NCBI RefSeq assembly: GCF_021010565.1
Contig: NZ_JAJNAY010000001.1
Span: forward strand, 1,344,001 to 1,408,000
DNA length: 64,000 nucleotides
Source of the DNA: Chryseobacterium turcicum
GTDB taxonomy: Bacteria > Bacteroidota > Bacteroidia > Flavobacteriales > Weeksellaceae
Direction: 5' to 3'
The notes under the pieces were generated by a model. That model did not search any database, was not told the origin of the DNA, and worked only from the letters and a program-made list of their open reading frames with translations. A program made the translations under genes and the position numbers. Below are positions 53,861 through 62,270 of this stretch, piece after piece (within the stretch, counting starts at the first letter, position 1; every line of letters begins with the position of its first letter).

Positions 53861-54113
53861 GAATGCTTGCTGTTAATTTATAATACGAATTTCCCTTTTT
53901 CTAATGATAACATAAAAATAAGCAACCACTTTGTGATTTCTTAGGAATCTCAACATACCAAAAATAAAGCAGTTTAGCTTGACTTCGACGAACCACTATG
54001 TTAGGTTTCTTTATTTTAAACGAATGAAACTAAAGTGGACTGGTATATTCATCAAGTCAATCATTCAGACGTTGTGTAAATAGTTGAGAAGTTATTTATT
54101 CAGCAAATCATAG

Positions 54114-54437
54114 TTAATAGATAAGCTGCTGATAAGAGAAATTGGGAGATCGCACTTTTTAAATCCGAAAGACAGCATTGCGAAGTGTACCGATAAGTTT
54201 GCGACTGAGACAAACCTATTTACACGACTGACAGATAGTTTTGCGGGGACGACAGATGGATTTGTACAGCAGACAGATGCCTGTGCGAAGTCTGTACACC
54301 AGTTTGCAACGATGACAGATACAATCACGCACCGGACAGATGTTTTCGGCACAGCGAAGATAGGTTTTGAGAATAAAACAGATGAATTTGTACAACAGGA
54401 CCATGAATTTTCAAGGCTAACAGTTTGCTTTAAGTAA
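54114..54437 (+). pseudogene. Open frame of heptad repeats T-D-x-F-x-x-x without a start codon
   Basis: A 107-codon open frame runs from just after a TAG (54111) to the TAA at 54435-54437. From 54189 on it is twelve consecutive units of seven codons (21 bases), consensus TDxFxxx, for example TDSFAGT, TDGFVQQ, TDVFGTA and TDEFVQQ; one or two weaker units precede them (KDSIAKC). No ATG opens the frame; the only in-frame ATG (54312) is inside unit six. It may be the C-terminal remnant of a repeat protein or a diverged minisatellite. By eye it is more GC-rich than its surroundings. The other frames also show a seven-residue period, so coding is not proven. Confidence 0.5.
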
Positions 54438-54759
54438 TGTGCTAAATAAAATCTTTGATTTTTTCGCTTCAAAAATCTTAACAATTTAAATCCCTTAATG
54501 GTTTAAAATCATAGTAATGTTTAAACTTTTGTATAGCTAAAATATGCTTGTTGGAAAACGTAAAATGAATCAATTGTATGAAGTTCATTCATATTCCACC
54601 CCTAATCGACTTATTCGATATTCTTTGCTCCTTAAATAGCAATCTCAATATTTAAAACCTTTGCGTGTAATACAATTAATTGCATTTATTTCAAGAAAAA
54701 TTTACCAGTTATTTCTACAATTAGGATTAAATTTGGGGTCAATTAAAAACAAAACAATC

Positions 54760-55899
54760 ATGCAAGATAAAATCTGGTTATCTTCCCCACACATGGGAGG
54801 TAACGAACAAAAATATGTTAATGAAGCCTTTGCTGCCAATTGGGTAGCTCCTTTAGGTCCAAATGTAGATGGTTTTGAAAAAGATATTGAAGATTTTTTG
54901 AATACTGATGTAAAAGTAGCTGTTCTTTCTGCAGGTACTGCAGCGTTACATTTAGCTTTAATTGAGTGTGGAGTAGAATATGGTGATGAGGTAATCTGTC
55001 AATCGATGACGTTTTCGGCTTCGGCAAACCCAATTGCATATTGTGGAGCCACCCCAGTTTTTATAGATTCAGAGAAAGAAACATGGAATATGTGTCCGGT
55101 TGCTTTAGAAGAAGCAATTCAAGATAGAATTTCAAAAGGAAAGAAGCCAAAAGCAATCATTGTTGTTCATTTGTATGGGATGCCTGCTAAAATGGATGAA
55201 ATTACTGCCATTGCTGAAAAATTTGAAATTCCTGTGATTGAAGATGCTGCAGAAGCTTTAGGTTCAACGTACAAAGGGAAAGCTTGCGGAACCTTTGGCC
55301 GTTTCGGGATTTTGTCTTTTAATGGGAACAAAATTATTACGACTTCTGGAGGTGGAGCATTAGTTTGTCATACTCAGGAAGATAAAGATAAAGCCGTGTT
55401 TTTGTCGACACAGGCGAGAGACAACGCTCCTCATTATCAGCATTCTCATATAGGATATAATTATCGAATGAGTAATATTGTAGCAGGAATCGGTCGTGGC
55501 CAAATGGAAGTTTTAAACGATAGAGTGGAAGCCCGCAGAAAAATGCACGATTTTTATGTTGATGCTTTCAAAGATATTGATGGCGTAGAAGTTTTTTCTG
55601 AACCTAATGAGGATTATTATTCCAACCATTGGTTGTCTGCCATTGTAATTGATGAAAATATAACAGGAATCAATCGTGAAGATTTAAGATTAGCTTTTCT
55701 TGAAGATAATATAGAATCTAGACCATTATGGAAACCAATGCACCTACAGCCGGTTTTTGCAGATGCTCCTTATTATGGAACTAATGTAGCTGAAAAATTA
55801 TTTGATGATGGGTTGTGTTTGCCTTCGGGATCTAATCTTTCTGATGATGACAGACTGAGAATTGGGAAAGTAATACAAAAGGTATTTTCAAAAAAATAG
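54760..55899 (+). CDS. DegT/DnrJ/EryC1 family sugar aminotransferase (PglE-like)
   Basis: A 379-residue pyridoxal-phosphate enzyme that aminates 4-keto sugars. The start MQDKIWLSSPHMGGNEQKYVNEAF is typical; SAGTAALHLAL (about 54-64), VIEDAAEALGSTYKGKACGTFGRFGILSFNGNK with the cofactor lysine K191, and HIGYNYRMSNIVAGIGRGQ near 229 match the PglE group. It should act on the product of the PglF-like dehydratase and supply the PglD-like acetyltransferase. The ATG at 54760 is used; a longer frame from TTG at 54661 adds an unrelated leader. Confidence 0.92.
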   Translation: MQDKIWLSSPHMGGNEQKYVNEAFAANWVAPLGPNVDGFEKDIEDFLNTDVKVAVLSAGTAALHLALIECGVEYGDEVICQSMTFSASANPIAYCGATPVFIDSEKETWNMCPVALEEAIQDRISKGKKPKAIIVVHLYGMPAKMDEITAIAEKFEIPVIEDAAEALGSTYKGKACGTFGRFGILSFNGNKIITTSGGGALVCHTQEDKDKAVFLSTQARDNAPHYQHSHIGYNYRMSNIVAGIGRGQMEVLNDRVEARRKMHDFYVDAFKDIDGVEVFSEPNEDYYSNHWLSAIVIDENITGINREDLRLAFLEDNIESRPLWKPMHLQPVFADAPYYGTNVAEKLFDDGLCLPSGSNLSDDDRLRIGKVIQKVFSKK

Positions 55900-55928
55900 T
55901 TTAATCAAAATTAATATAGTATTACAAC

Positions 55929-55952
55929 AGCTTGCTTTACATGAAGTAAGCT
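55929..55952 (+). terminator. Terminator after the aminotransferase gene
   Basis: Stem AGCTTGCTT/AAGTAAGCT with one G.T pair and a 6-base loop is followed by ATTTTTTTA, 30 bases past the stop codon. Confidence 0.75.
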
Positions 55953-56044
55953 ATTTTTTTATGAGTAATGTGTTGTATAAAGGTTAAATCCCGAAACTGA
56001 GAGTCAAAATCTTTCCTTATCTTTACCATTCAGTTTATAATTTG

Positions 56045-56611
56045 ATGAAAAAATACCCATGGTGGAAAGTTTTAATGGACTACGGATTAAGTTTCGTAGC
56101 AATTATTGTTTTGCTGCCTATTTTCTTTATTCTAATCATTTTGGCATCTTTAGATACTGGGTTTCCTGGTATTTTTAAACAGGAAAGAGTCGGTAGATTC
56201 GGTGATGTTTTTGTAATTTATAAATTCAGAACCTATCACAGTAAAAGGCATACGAAATCTAATTTTGGTCAATGGATGAGAAAAACAAAGTTGGATGAAT
56301 TGCCGCAGCTATTCAATATTCTTAAAGGCGATATGTCTTTGGTAGGCCCCAGACCAGATATTCCAGGGTATTATGATCAACTAAAAAATGAAGATCAATT
56401 GATTCTTCATTTAAAACCCGGATTAACGAGTGAGGCCGGAATAAAATACAGAAACGAAGAAGAAATTTTAAATCAACAGAAAAATCCGCTACAATACAAC
56501 GATGAAGTTCTTTTTCCTGAAAAAGTGAAAATGAATCTCAAATATTATCATGAGCTTTCTTTAAAAAATGATATGTATATTTTATTTAAAACTTTTTCAG
56601 CTTTAAGATAA
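56045..56611 (+). CDS. Second initiating sugar transferase (WcaJ/PglC family)
   Basis: A 188-residue monotopic phosphoglycosyl transferase. The membrane segment is at about 12-35. FKQERVGRFGDVFVIYKFRTY (about 46-66), the catalytic KLDELPQLFNILKGDMSLVGPRPDIPG (about 82-108) and LKPGLTSEAGIKYRNEEE are clear. It keeps the DE catalytic pair but differs from the first transferase (51039) in the C-terminal half, so it may use another UDP-sugar. It follows a terminator, so it may be transcribed separately. A TTG three bases upstream is less likely than the ATG. Confidence 0.9.
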   Translation: MKKYPWWKVLMDYGLSFVAIIVLLPIFFILIILASLDTGFPGIFKQERVGRFGDVFVIYKFRTYHSKRHTKSNFGQWMRKTKLDELPQLFNILKGDMSLVGPRPDIPGYYDQLKNEDQLILHLKPGLTSEAGIKYRNEEEILNQQKNPLQYNDEVLFPEKVKMNLKYYHELSLKNDMYILFKTFSALR

Positions 56612-57073
56612 CAGTGCTTGATACAATGATGAAGTTTGTAAAAGAGCTCTTGTTAAAAACCTTTTGATAGTTGTTGTTTTTAGGTGTTGGAATATTGATG
56701 TAAAACTTTGGATTTTAGGTTGTTAAAAACGTAGAATGTTGCTTAAATACTTAATAAGAAATACTACATTGTTGCTTATAATTTTCTTGTTGCATTTAAT
56801 AATTAGACAACAAGCGATTTGTAATTTATGACTTCTGAAAGAAAATGAATGATGGTTATTTAAAAATCAAAGTAAATTATTTCAGTTTTTAGTAATTGGA
56901 AATTATAAAAAAAAGACATTCATGATAATAAATGGTTACCGATGATAAGTGAAAATATGCAAAATCATATAAAATAAGATAATCACTGCCGTGAATTTAT
57001 AAAATATAGATATATTTGCAACGTTTAAATTTTAAAGAAAAATAATCCTAATTCTCAAATATAATCCAACAAA
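56612..57073. other. Intergenic leader of the second exopolysaccharide block
   Basis: This 462-base, strongly AT-rich gap has no gene. The only feature seen is a promoter candidate near its right end; I see no clear terminator for the sugar transferase. Confidence 0.7.
57011..57018 (+). promoter_or_regulatory. Candidate -7 promoter element of the second exopolysaccharide block
   Basis: TATATTTG followed by CA matches TAnnTTTG, 55 bases before the Wzc-like gene. Confidence 0.6.
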
Positions 57074-59422
57074 ATGGATAACAAAAACAGTAAAGAAATT
57101 AATATTAAAGAGCTCATAAATCCTTATTTAAAAAAATGGAAATATTTCGTAGGAATGGTTCTTCTTATGGGGGTCGTGGCTGTTTTTTACATAAAATCAA
57201 AATCTCCGGTTTACAAAGCACAAACATCTGTTCTTATTAAGGATGCAAAAAAAATGTCTGCAGCATCAGGAGATATTGGTGTACTTCAAAGTTTAGGTGG
57301 TCTTAGTGGGATGGGAACTAGTAGTATAGAGAATGAAGTGGGTGTTTTTGAATCTAAAGCGATTGTGGAGGATGCTTTAAAAGAAATTAATTTTCAAACT
57401 ACTTTTTATACTAAAAATTCGTTGAAAAAAATTGAACTTTATGGCGAGTCTAATCCTTATATTGTACATGTTATTCAAGAAAAAGAGAATATAGAATTAC
57501 CTAAAAAACCTATATCAATTTCTTCTAAAGGGAATACGATAACTTTATCATCTGATGAATTCGAAAAAGATGTTACGACTTCTTTTAATAAAACAATCAG
57601 TCTGCCTTTTGCCATCATTATGATTAGTAAAAATCCGGCTTACAAGGTACCTTATAAAGTAGATATGTCTGATATCTCTTTCTATTATAATACTTTTGAT
57701 AATATGGTTACAGATTATCAAAATGTTTTAAAAGTAGATTTATTAGATAAAGATGGAACGATTATTACTCTTGCCGTAGATTTTGAAAATAAAAACAAAG
57801 CAAAAGACTATTTAAACAGATTAGTAAGACAATATAATATTTATGCAATCAATGATAAAAATATAGAGTCTAAGAAAACTAAAGATTTTATTGATAAAAG
57901 GATTAGACTTATTTCTCAAGAATTAGGAGATGTTGAGACAGAAAAAGAAGGATATAAATCTGATAATAATATTGTTGATTTACCTGCTGAAGCTCGTATA
58001 AATCTTCAGATGAAGGAGCAGAGTAAGGCTCAGATATTAGAATTGGGAACACAAATGGAGCTTAATAATATTCTGCAGAATACTTTGAGCAGTAAAAAGA
58101 CAGGTGATTTATTGCCCTATAATATAGGTCTAAGTAATGAGGCTGCTACAAATTCAATTCAGGAATATAATGGGCTTGTTCTTCAAAGAAATAAATATTT
58201 GCAGGAAGCAACTCCAGATAACCCTGTGGTTAAAAATTTAGACAAACAAATTGATGAAATGAAATCGTCATTGTCTGAAACTTTACAAAAAAATGGAACA
58301 GCCTTATCTTTGGCAAAAAGAAAAGTTGAAGTGCAATTGGGTACTTCTGAAAATATGATTGGTAAAATACCAAACCAAGAAAAATTATTCAGAAGTATTG
58401 AGAGGCAACAGCAAATAAAAGAAAGTCTTTACTTATTGCTTTTACAAAAAAGAGAAGAAGCTGCAATCAGTATGGAGATAACAGCCGAAAAAGCAAGAAT
58501 AATAGATAAAGCATTCGTCTTTAAGGAACCAGTTGCTCCTAAAAAAAAGGTGATTTTTGGTGTTTTTCTATTAATTGGAGCGCTAATCCCTTTTTCAATT
58601 ATTTATTTAAAAAGTTTACTTCTAAGTACAGTGATTACACGATCAGATATAACTAAACTTACAAAGCTTCCGGTGATTGCAGAAATTCCAAAGCTTAAAA
58701 ATAAAGATAACGCTTTAGTGAGCTTCAACGATGTTTCGCCGATGGCGGAAGCATTTAGAATATTTGTAACCAATCTGAAATTTTTAATGCAATCAAAAGA
58801 TGGCCCTCAAACTATTATGGTTACATCTTCTGTGAAGGGGGAAGGTAAAACATTTATATCTACAAACTTATCTATTATATTAGCCTCTTCGCGTAATAAA
58901 GTTTTGGTGATTGGGGCAGATGTGAGAAATCCTCAATTACAACGTTATAATCCCACAATGAAATCAGTAAAAGGACTTACTGAATTTTTGAGTGGTGATG
59001 AAAACTCTATCAATGAAATCATCCATCCAAGTGGGTATAATGATAATTGCGATTTTATTTATTCTGGATCTATTCCTCCAAATCCAACAGATCTTCTAGA
59101 AAATGGTAGATTGGATGAGCTTTTAAACATGGTGAAAAATCTTAATAAATACAAATATATAGTATTAGATACCGCTCCGCTTTTACTTGTTACCGATTCT
59201 TTATTGATTGCCGATAAAAGTGATGTAATCATCTATGTAACAAGATCTGAAGTTACCGAAAAAGAGTATTTTGAATTCTTGAATCATTCTATTGAAGACA
59301 AAAAACTGAATAACGTAGGTATTGTGTTGAATGGTGTAAATCAATCAAACTTTGGGTACGGAAATAAATATGGATACGGATATAATGCAGAGGAGAAAAA
59401 ATGGTGGCAAAAGTTTTTTTAG
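57074..59422 (+). CDS. Second Wzc-type co-polymerase and tyrosine autokinase
   Basis: A 782-residue paralogue of the protein at 37816, with the same order: Wzz domain with membrane helix (about 22-42), periplasmic coiled coils (about 260-450), second helix (about 488-508), kinase with Walker A GEGKT (589-593), VIGADVRNPQ and LDTAPLL, and a tyrosine tail (FGYGNKYGYGY). Overall similarity to the first is high by eye, e.g. [26 protein letters not shown] is shared. No Wza gene accompanies it, so it may share the first one or serve another export route. Confidence 0.9.
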   Translation: MDNKNSKEINIKELINPYLKKWKYFVGMVLLMGVVAVFYIKSKSPVYKAQTSVLIKDAKKMSAASGDIGVLQSLGGLSGMGTSSIENEVGVFESKAIVEDALKEINFQTTFYTKNSLKKIELYGESNPYIVHVIQEKENIELPKKPISISSKGNTITLSSDEFEKDVTTSFNKTISLPFAIIMISKNPAYKVPYKVDMSDISFYYNTFDNMVTDYQNVLKVDLLDKDGTIITLAVDFENKNKAKDYLNRLVRQYNIYAINDKNIESKKTKDFIDKRIRLISQELGDVETEKEGYKSDNNIVDLPAEARINLQMKEQSKAQILELGTQMELNNILQNTLSSKKTGDLLPYNIGLSNEAATNSIQEYNGLVLQRNKYLQEATPDNPVVKNLDKQIDEMKSSLSETLQKNGTALSLAKRKVEVQLGTSENMIGKIPNQEKLFRSIERQQQIKESLYLLLLQKREEAAISMEITAEKARIIDKAFVFKEPVAPKKKVIFGVFLLIGALIPFSIIYLKSLLLSTVITRSDITKLTKLPVIAEIPKLKNKDNALVSFNDVSPMAEAFRIFVTNLKFLMQSKDGPQTIMVTSSVKGEGKTFISTNLSIILASSRNKVLVIGADVRNPQLQRYNPTMKSVKGLTEFLSGDENSINEIIHPSGYNDNCDFIYSGSIPPNPTDLLENGRLDELLNMVKNLNKYKYIVLDTAPLLLVTDSLLIADKSDVIIYVTRSEVTEKEYFEFLNHSIEDKKLNNVGIVLNGVNQSNFGYGNKYGYGYNAEEKKWWQKFF

Positions 59423-59468
59423 TATGATTCGGGAGAATTGTAATAATGATTTTTAATCTTAGCAATAA

Positions 59469-60956
59469 ATGAATTTTTCTTCAAAAAAACTCACTATAAA
59501 TGCTTTATCAGCTGTTTTACAAGTCGTATTTACAGCATTTCTCTATTTCTTTTTATATAAATATTTATTAGAAAGTTTAGGGGTTGAGCAATTAGGAATT
59601 TGGTCACTTATTTTATCATTTTCTTCTATTGCGAATTTGGCCAATTTAGGGCTTACTTCAGGGTTGGTGAAATTTGTAGCAGAATATCTCTTAGATGAAG
59701 ATAAGACAAAACTAGGGAAGCTGATATTTACCTCAGTTTTATCGATGTCAGTACTATTTGGATCGATAAGTTTGATAATATTATTCTTTGCCGAATCTTT
59801 GCTTGTACATATTATAGATGAAAATTTTTTAAAATTAGCTTTAGATATACTTCCATTTTCTCTGGCCTCTTTGTGTATAAATGCTATTAGTGGAGTTTTC
59901 ACTTCAGTATTAGAAGGTTATCAAAAAAATTATATAAGGAACTTTATTTATATAATATCAGGAATTATAATGTTTGGAGGAACCATTGTTTTAACACCTG
60001 AGTATCATCTGAAAGGAGTCGCTATTTCTCAACTATTACAGTCAGTTTTTATATTACTTATCGCATTCGTTTTTACGGTAAGAATAAATCCTAATAACCG
60101 ATTAAAATATTGGAAATGGAATTCTCAATCATTTAAAGAACTCTTTAACTATGGTTATAAATTTCAGTTGGTTTCTATAAGTCAATTATTATATGAACCA
60201 GCTACAAAATTTCTTTTAACAAAATATGGTGGTTTAGGACTCGTGGGACATTATGAAATGGCAACCAAAGCGGTTAATCAATTTAGAGCATTACTTACTA
60301 ACGCAAATCAAGTTGTAGTACCGATAATCGCAGAAAAAACAAAATCAGGGGAAGCTTCTTTCTTGCAAAGTTTTTATATTAAAATGAATCGTGTTTTATT
60401 ATTATTAACTTTACCATTATCTACTCTTTTAATTGTTGCAACCCCTTTCATATCGCTAGTTTGGCTTGGAACTTTTAATGAAGATTTTATATTTTCAATG
60501 CTCGTTTTGGCAGCTATGACTTTTATCAATATAATGTGTGGACCAGCATATTACAGCTCATTAGGAGAAGGTAGATTAAATATTTTAGTATTTGTACATG
60601 TTGGGATGGCAATTATAAATATCATTTTTGGAATTATTTTAGGAGAATTAGTGGGAGGGTACGGAATAATTTTGGCTTGGGGTGTTGCACTTTCATTAGG
60701 GTCATGTATTGTAATTATTACCTATAATAAATCTTTGAAAATAAATTTTTTTGATATATTTAGAAAAGAAGAATTTAAATTGTTTGTAATTAGTTTAGTT
60801 ATTATTTTCGTGAATACTTTATCTTTTGAATTAATCTCTCAAGATAAAAATATAATTAAAGTAGCCCTAGGTATACTTTCGTTTTTGTTATTTATACCTG
60901 CAATATTGAAAAATGAGAATGTTAAACAAATTATTTTATTAATCAAAAAAAAGTAA
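59469..60956 (+). CDS. Second Wzx-type flippase
   Basis: A 495-residue membrane protein with about fourteen helices of the MOP flippase superfamily. The N-terminus (FSSKKLTINALSAVLQVVFTAFLYFFLYKYLLESLGVEQLGIWSLILS) resembles MATE-like polysaccharide transporters rather than the flippase encoded at 42698. KFLLTKYGGLGLVGHYEMA near 250 is the usual central motif. It lies 46 bases after the second Wzc gene and should export the product of block two. Confidence 0.88.
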   Translation: MNFSSKKLTINALSAVLQVVFTAFLYFFLYKYLLESLGVEQLGIWSLILSFSSIANLANLGLTSGLVKFVAEYLLDEDKTKLGKLIFTSVLSMSVLFGSISLIILFFAESLLVHIIDENFLKLALDILPFSLASLCINAISGVFTSVLEGYQKNYIRNFIYIISGIIMFGGTIVLTPEYHLKGVAISQLLQSVFILLIAFVFTVRINPNNRLKYWKWNSQSFKELFNYGYKFQLVSISQLLYEPATKFLLTKYGGLGLVGHYEMATKAVNQFRALLTNANQVVVPIIAEKTKSGEASFLQSFYIKMNRVLLLLTLPLSTLLIVATPFISLVWLGTFNEDFIFSMLVLAAMTFINIMCGPAYYSSLGEGRLNILVFVHVGMAIINIIFGIILGELVGGYGIILAWGVALSLGSCIVIITYNKSLKINFFDIFRKEEFKLFVISLVIIFVNTLSFELISQDKNIIKVALGILSFLLFIPAILKNENVKQIILLIKKK

Positions 60957-60962
60957 AGAAGT

Positions 60963-61637
60963 ATGGTTGATAGATCTTATTTGCAGAATCCTTTTTTTGA
61001 ATATTTAAAATGGCTTAAGACTAAAATAAAATACCAAGCAAAGTACAAAAATCTTAAGGTGGGATATATGTCTAGGCTTATTAACGTAGTTTTTGGACAA
61101 TATAACTGGTTGGGAAATAATGTAATAATGATAAATTCTTCTATTGGGGATTTTTCGTATATTTCTGACGGATCAGTAATTAGTGAGACGGAAATGGGGA
61201 AATTTTGCTCAATTGGTCCTAATGTGAGAATTGCACCAGGAAAACATCCTACCCATACATTTGTTAGTACTCATCCCGCAATTTATTCAAATCCTGATTA
61301 TTGCATGAAAAATTTTCAGACAAAAGATCATCATAATCCTAAAAGAAATGTTATAATAGGTAATGATGTTTGGATTTGTGCAAATGCAGTTATAGCAGAT
61401 GGTGTGACAGTAGGCGACGGGGCAATAATAGCAGCAAATGCTGTAGTTAATTCTGATGTTGAGCCCTATTCAATAGTAGGAGGGATTCCGGCTACATTCA
61501 TTAGGAAAAGATTTAAGGACGAACAAATAAATGTTTTAAATAGATCTAAATGGTGGGACCAGAGTCTTGATTGGATTGAAAAAAATTCGGATATATTTTT
61601 AGATATTGAAGATTATTATAGGTTTCACACAAAATAA
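60963..61637 (+). CDS. Hexapeptide-repeat acetyltransferase (CatB-like/xenobiotic type)
   Basis: A 224-residue left-handed beta-helix enzyme. Hexapeptide repeats are visible over about residues 45-175 (NNVIMINSSIGDFSYISDGSVISETEMGKFCSIGPNVRI and IIGNDVWICANAVIADGVTVGDGAIIAANAVV). H81 in PGKHPTHTFVSTHP is the likely catalytic base. The YSIVGGIPATFIRKRF ending is typical. It probably O- or N-acetylates a sugar of the second polysaccharide. It lies six bases after the flippase gene. Confidence 0.87.
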   Translation: MVDRSYLQNPFFEYLKWLKTKIKYQAKYKNLKVGYMSRLINVVFGQYNWLGNNVIMINSSIGDFSYISDGSVISETEMGKFCSIGPNVRIAPGKHPTHTFVSTHPAIYSNPDYCMKNFQTKDHHNPKRNVIIGNDVWICANAVIADGVTVGDGAIIAANAVVNSDVEPYSIVGGIPATFIRKRFKDEQINVLNRSKWWDQSLDWIEKNSDIFLDIEDYYRFHTK

Positions 61638-61646
61638 TTTAATGTT

Positions 61647-62270
61647 ATGCAGTCAATATATACATTAAAAGGAATTGTAAGAAATAAGTATTACAGGCTT
61701 AAGGCTGTTTTATGGTATAGCTTTTTTTTAAAAAAAATGGGAAAAGGTTGTGTTATTTTTAAGCCTTTGGTCATAACTCCCGATTCAATTATTATGGGGG
61801 ATCGAGTTTCTATAGGAAATCGTGCAAGGATAGAAGGCGTTAAACAATATCAATCAAAAATATTTACTCCAAATATTATATTGAATGAGGGGGTTACCAT
61901 TCAGCAGAATATACATCTTACTTGTGCAGAATCTGTAGTGATTGGCAGAAATACAGCAATTGCTGCCAATGTATCCATCACAGATATTCACCATCCTTAT
62001 GATGATATTAATATACCTATAGAACATCAAGATATCAAAACAAAACCTGTCTTTATAGGTGACGATTGTAAAATTTATAATAATTCTGTTATATTACAAG
62101 GGACAATTATTGGTAAACATTGTACGATAGGTGCAAACAGTGTAGTGTCTGGTCAGTTTGGAGATTATTGCGTTATCGCAGGAATACCAGCTAAGGTGCT
62201 AAAACGATATTCATTTGAAACACAAGCTTGGTTAAAAACTGATGCTAAAGGGAATTTTTTAGAAATATGA
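61647..62270 (+). CDS. Hexapeptide-repeat acyltransferase
   Basis: A 207-residue left-handed beta-helix enzyme of the WcaF/Maa-like group. Repeats run over about 35-180 (IIMGDRVSIGNRARIEG, VTIQQNIHLTCAESVVIGRNTAIAANVSI, IIGKHCTIGANSVVSG), with the catalytic histidine in TDIHHPYDD near residue 114 and the closing YCVIAGIPAKVLKRY. It is a second acetyl or acyl modifier in block two. Its stop overlaps the next start (ATGA), so the genes are coupled. Confidence 0.87.
   Translation: MQSIYTLKGIVRNKYYRLKAVLWYSFFLKKMGKGCVIFKPLVITPDSIIMGDRVSIGNRARIEGVKQYQSKIFTPNIILNEGVTIQQNIHLTCAESVVIGRNTAIAANVSITDIHHPYDDINIPIEHQDIKTKPVFIGDDCKIYNNSVILQGTIIGKHCTIGANSVVSGQFGDYCVIAGIPAKVLKRYSFETQAWLKTDAKGNFLEI

Larger units (their letters stand above)
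53300..54009. repeat. Tandem duplication of a 340-360 bp palindromic unit
   Basis: Copy 1 is 53300-53640, copy 2 is 53641-53999, and the first ten bases of a third copy follow (54000-54009); each begins GTTAGGTTTC. The right halves (53469-53650 and 53828-54009) are identical over about 180 bases. The left halves differ by many substitutions and an insertion of about 18 bases in copy 2. No open frame of note is present in either copy. Confidence 0.93.

Noticed and set aside
54092..54484. A 130-residue minus-strand frame over the heptad array
   Set aside because: A 21-base period keeps frames open and periodic on both strands; composition (serine/valine/cysteine) is not protein-like, no promoter is seen, and the plus-strand frame has the cleaner heptad.
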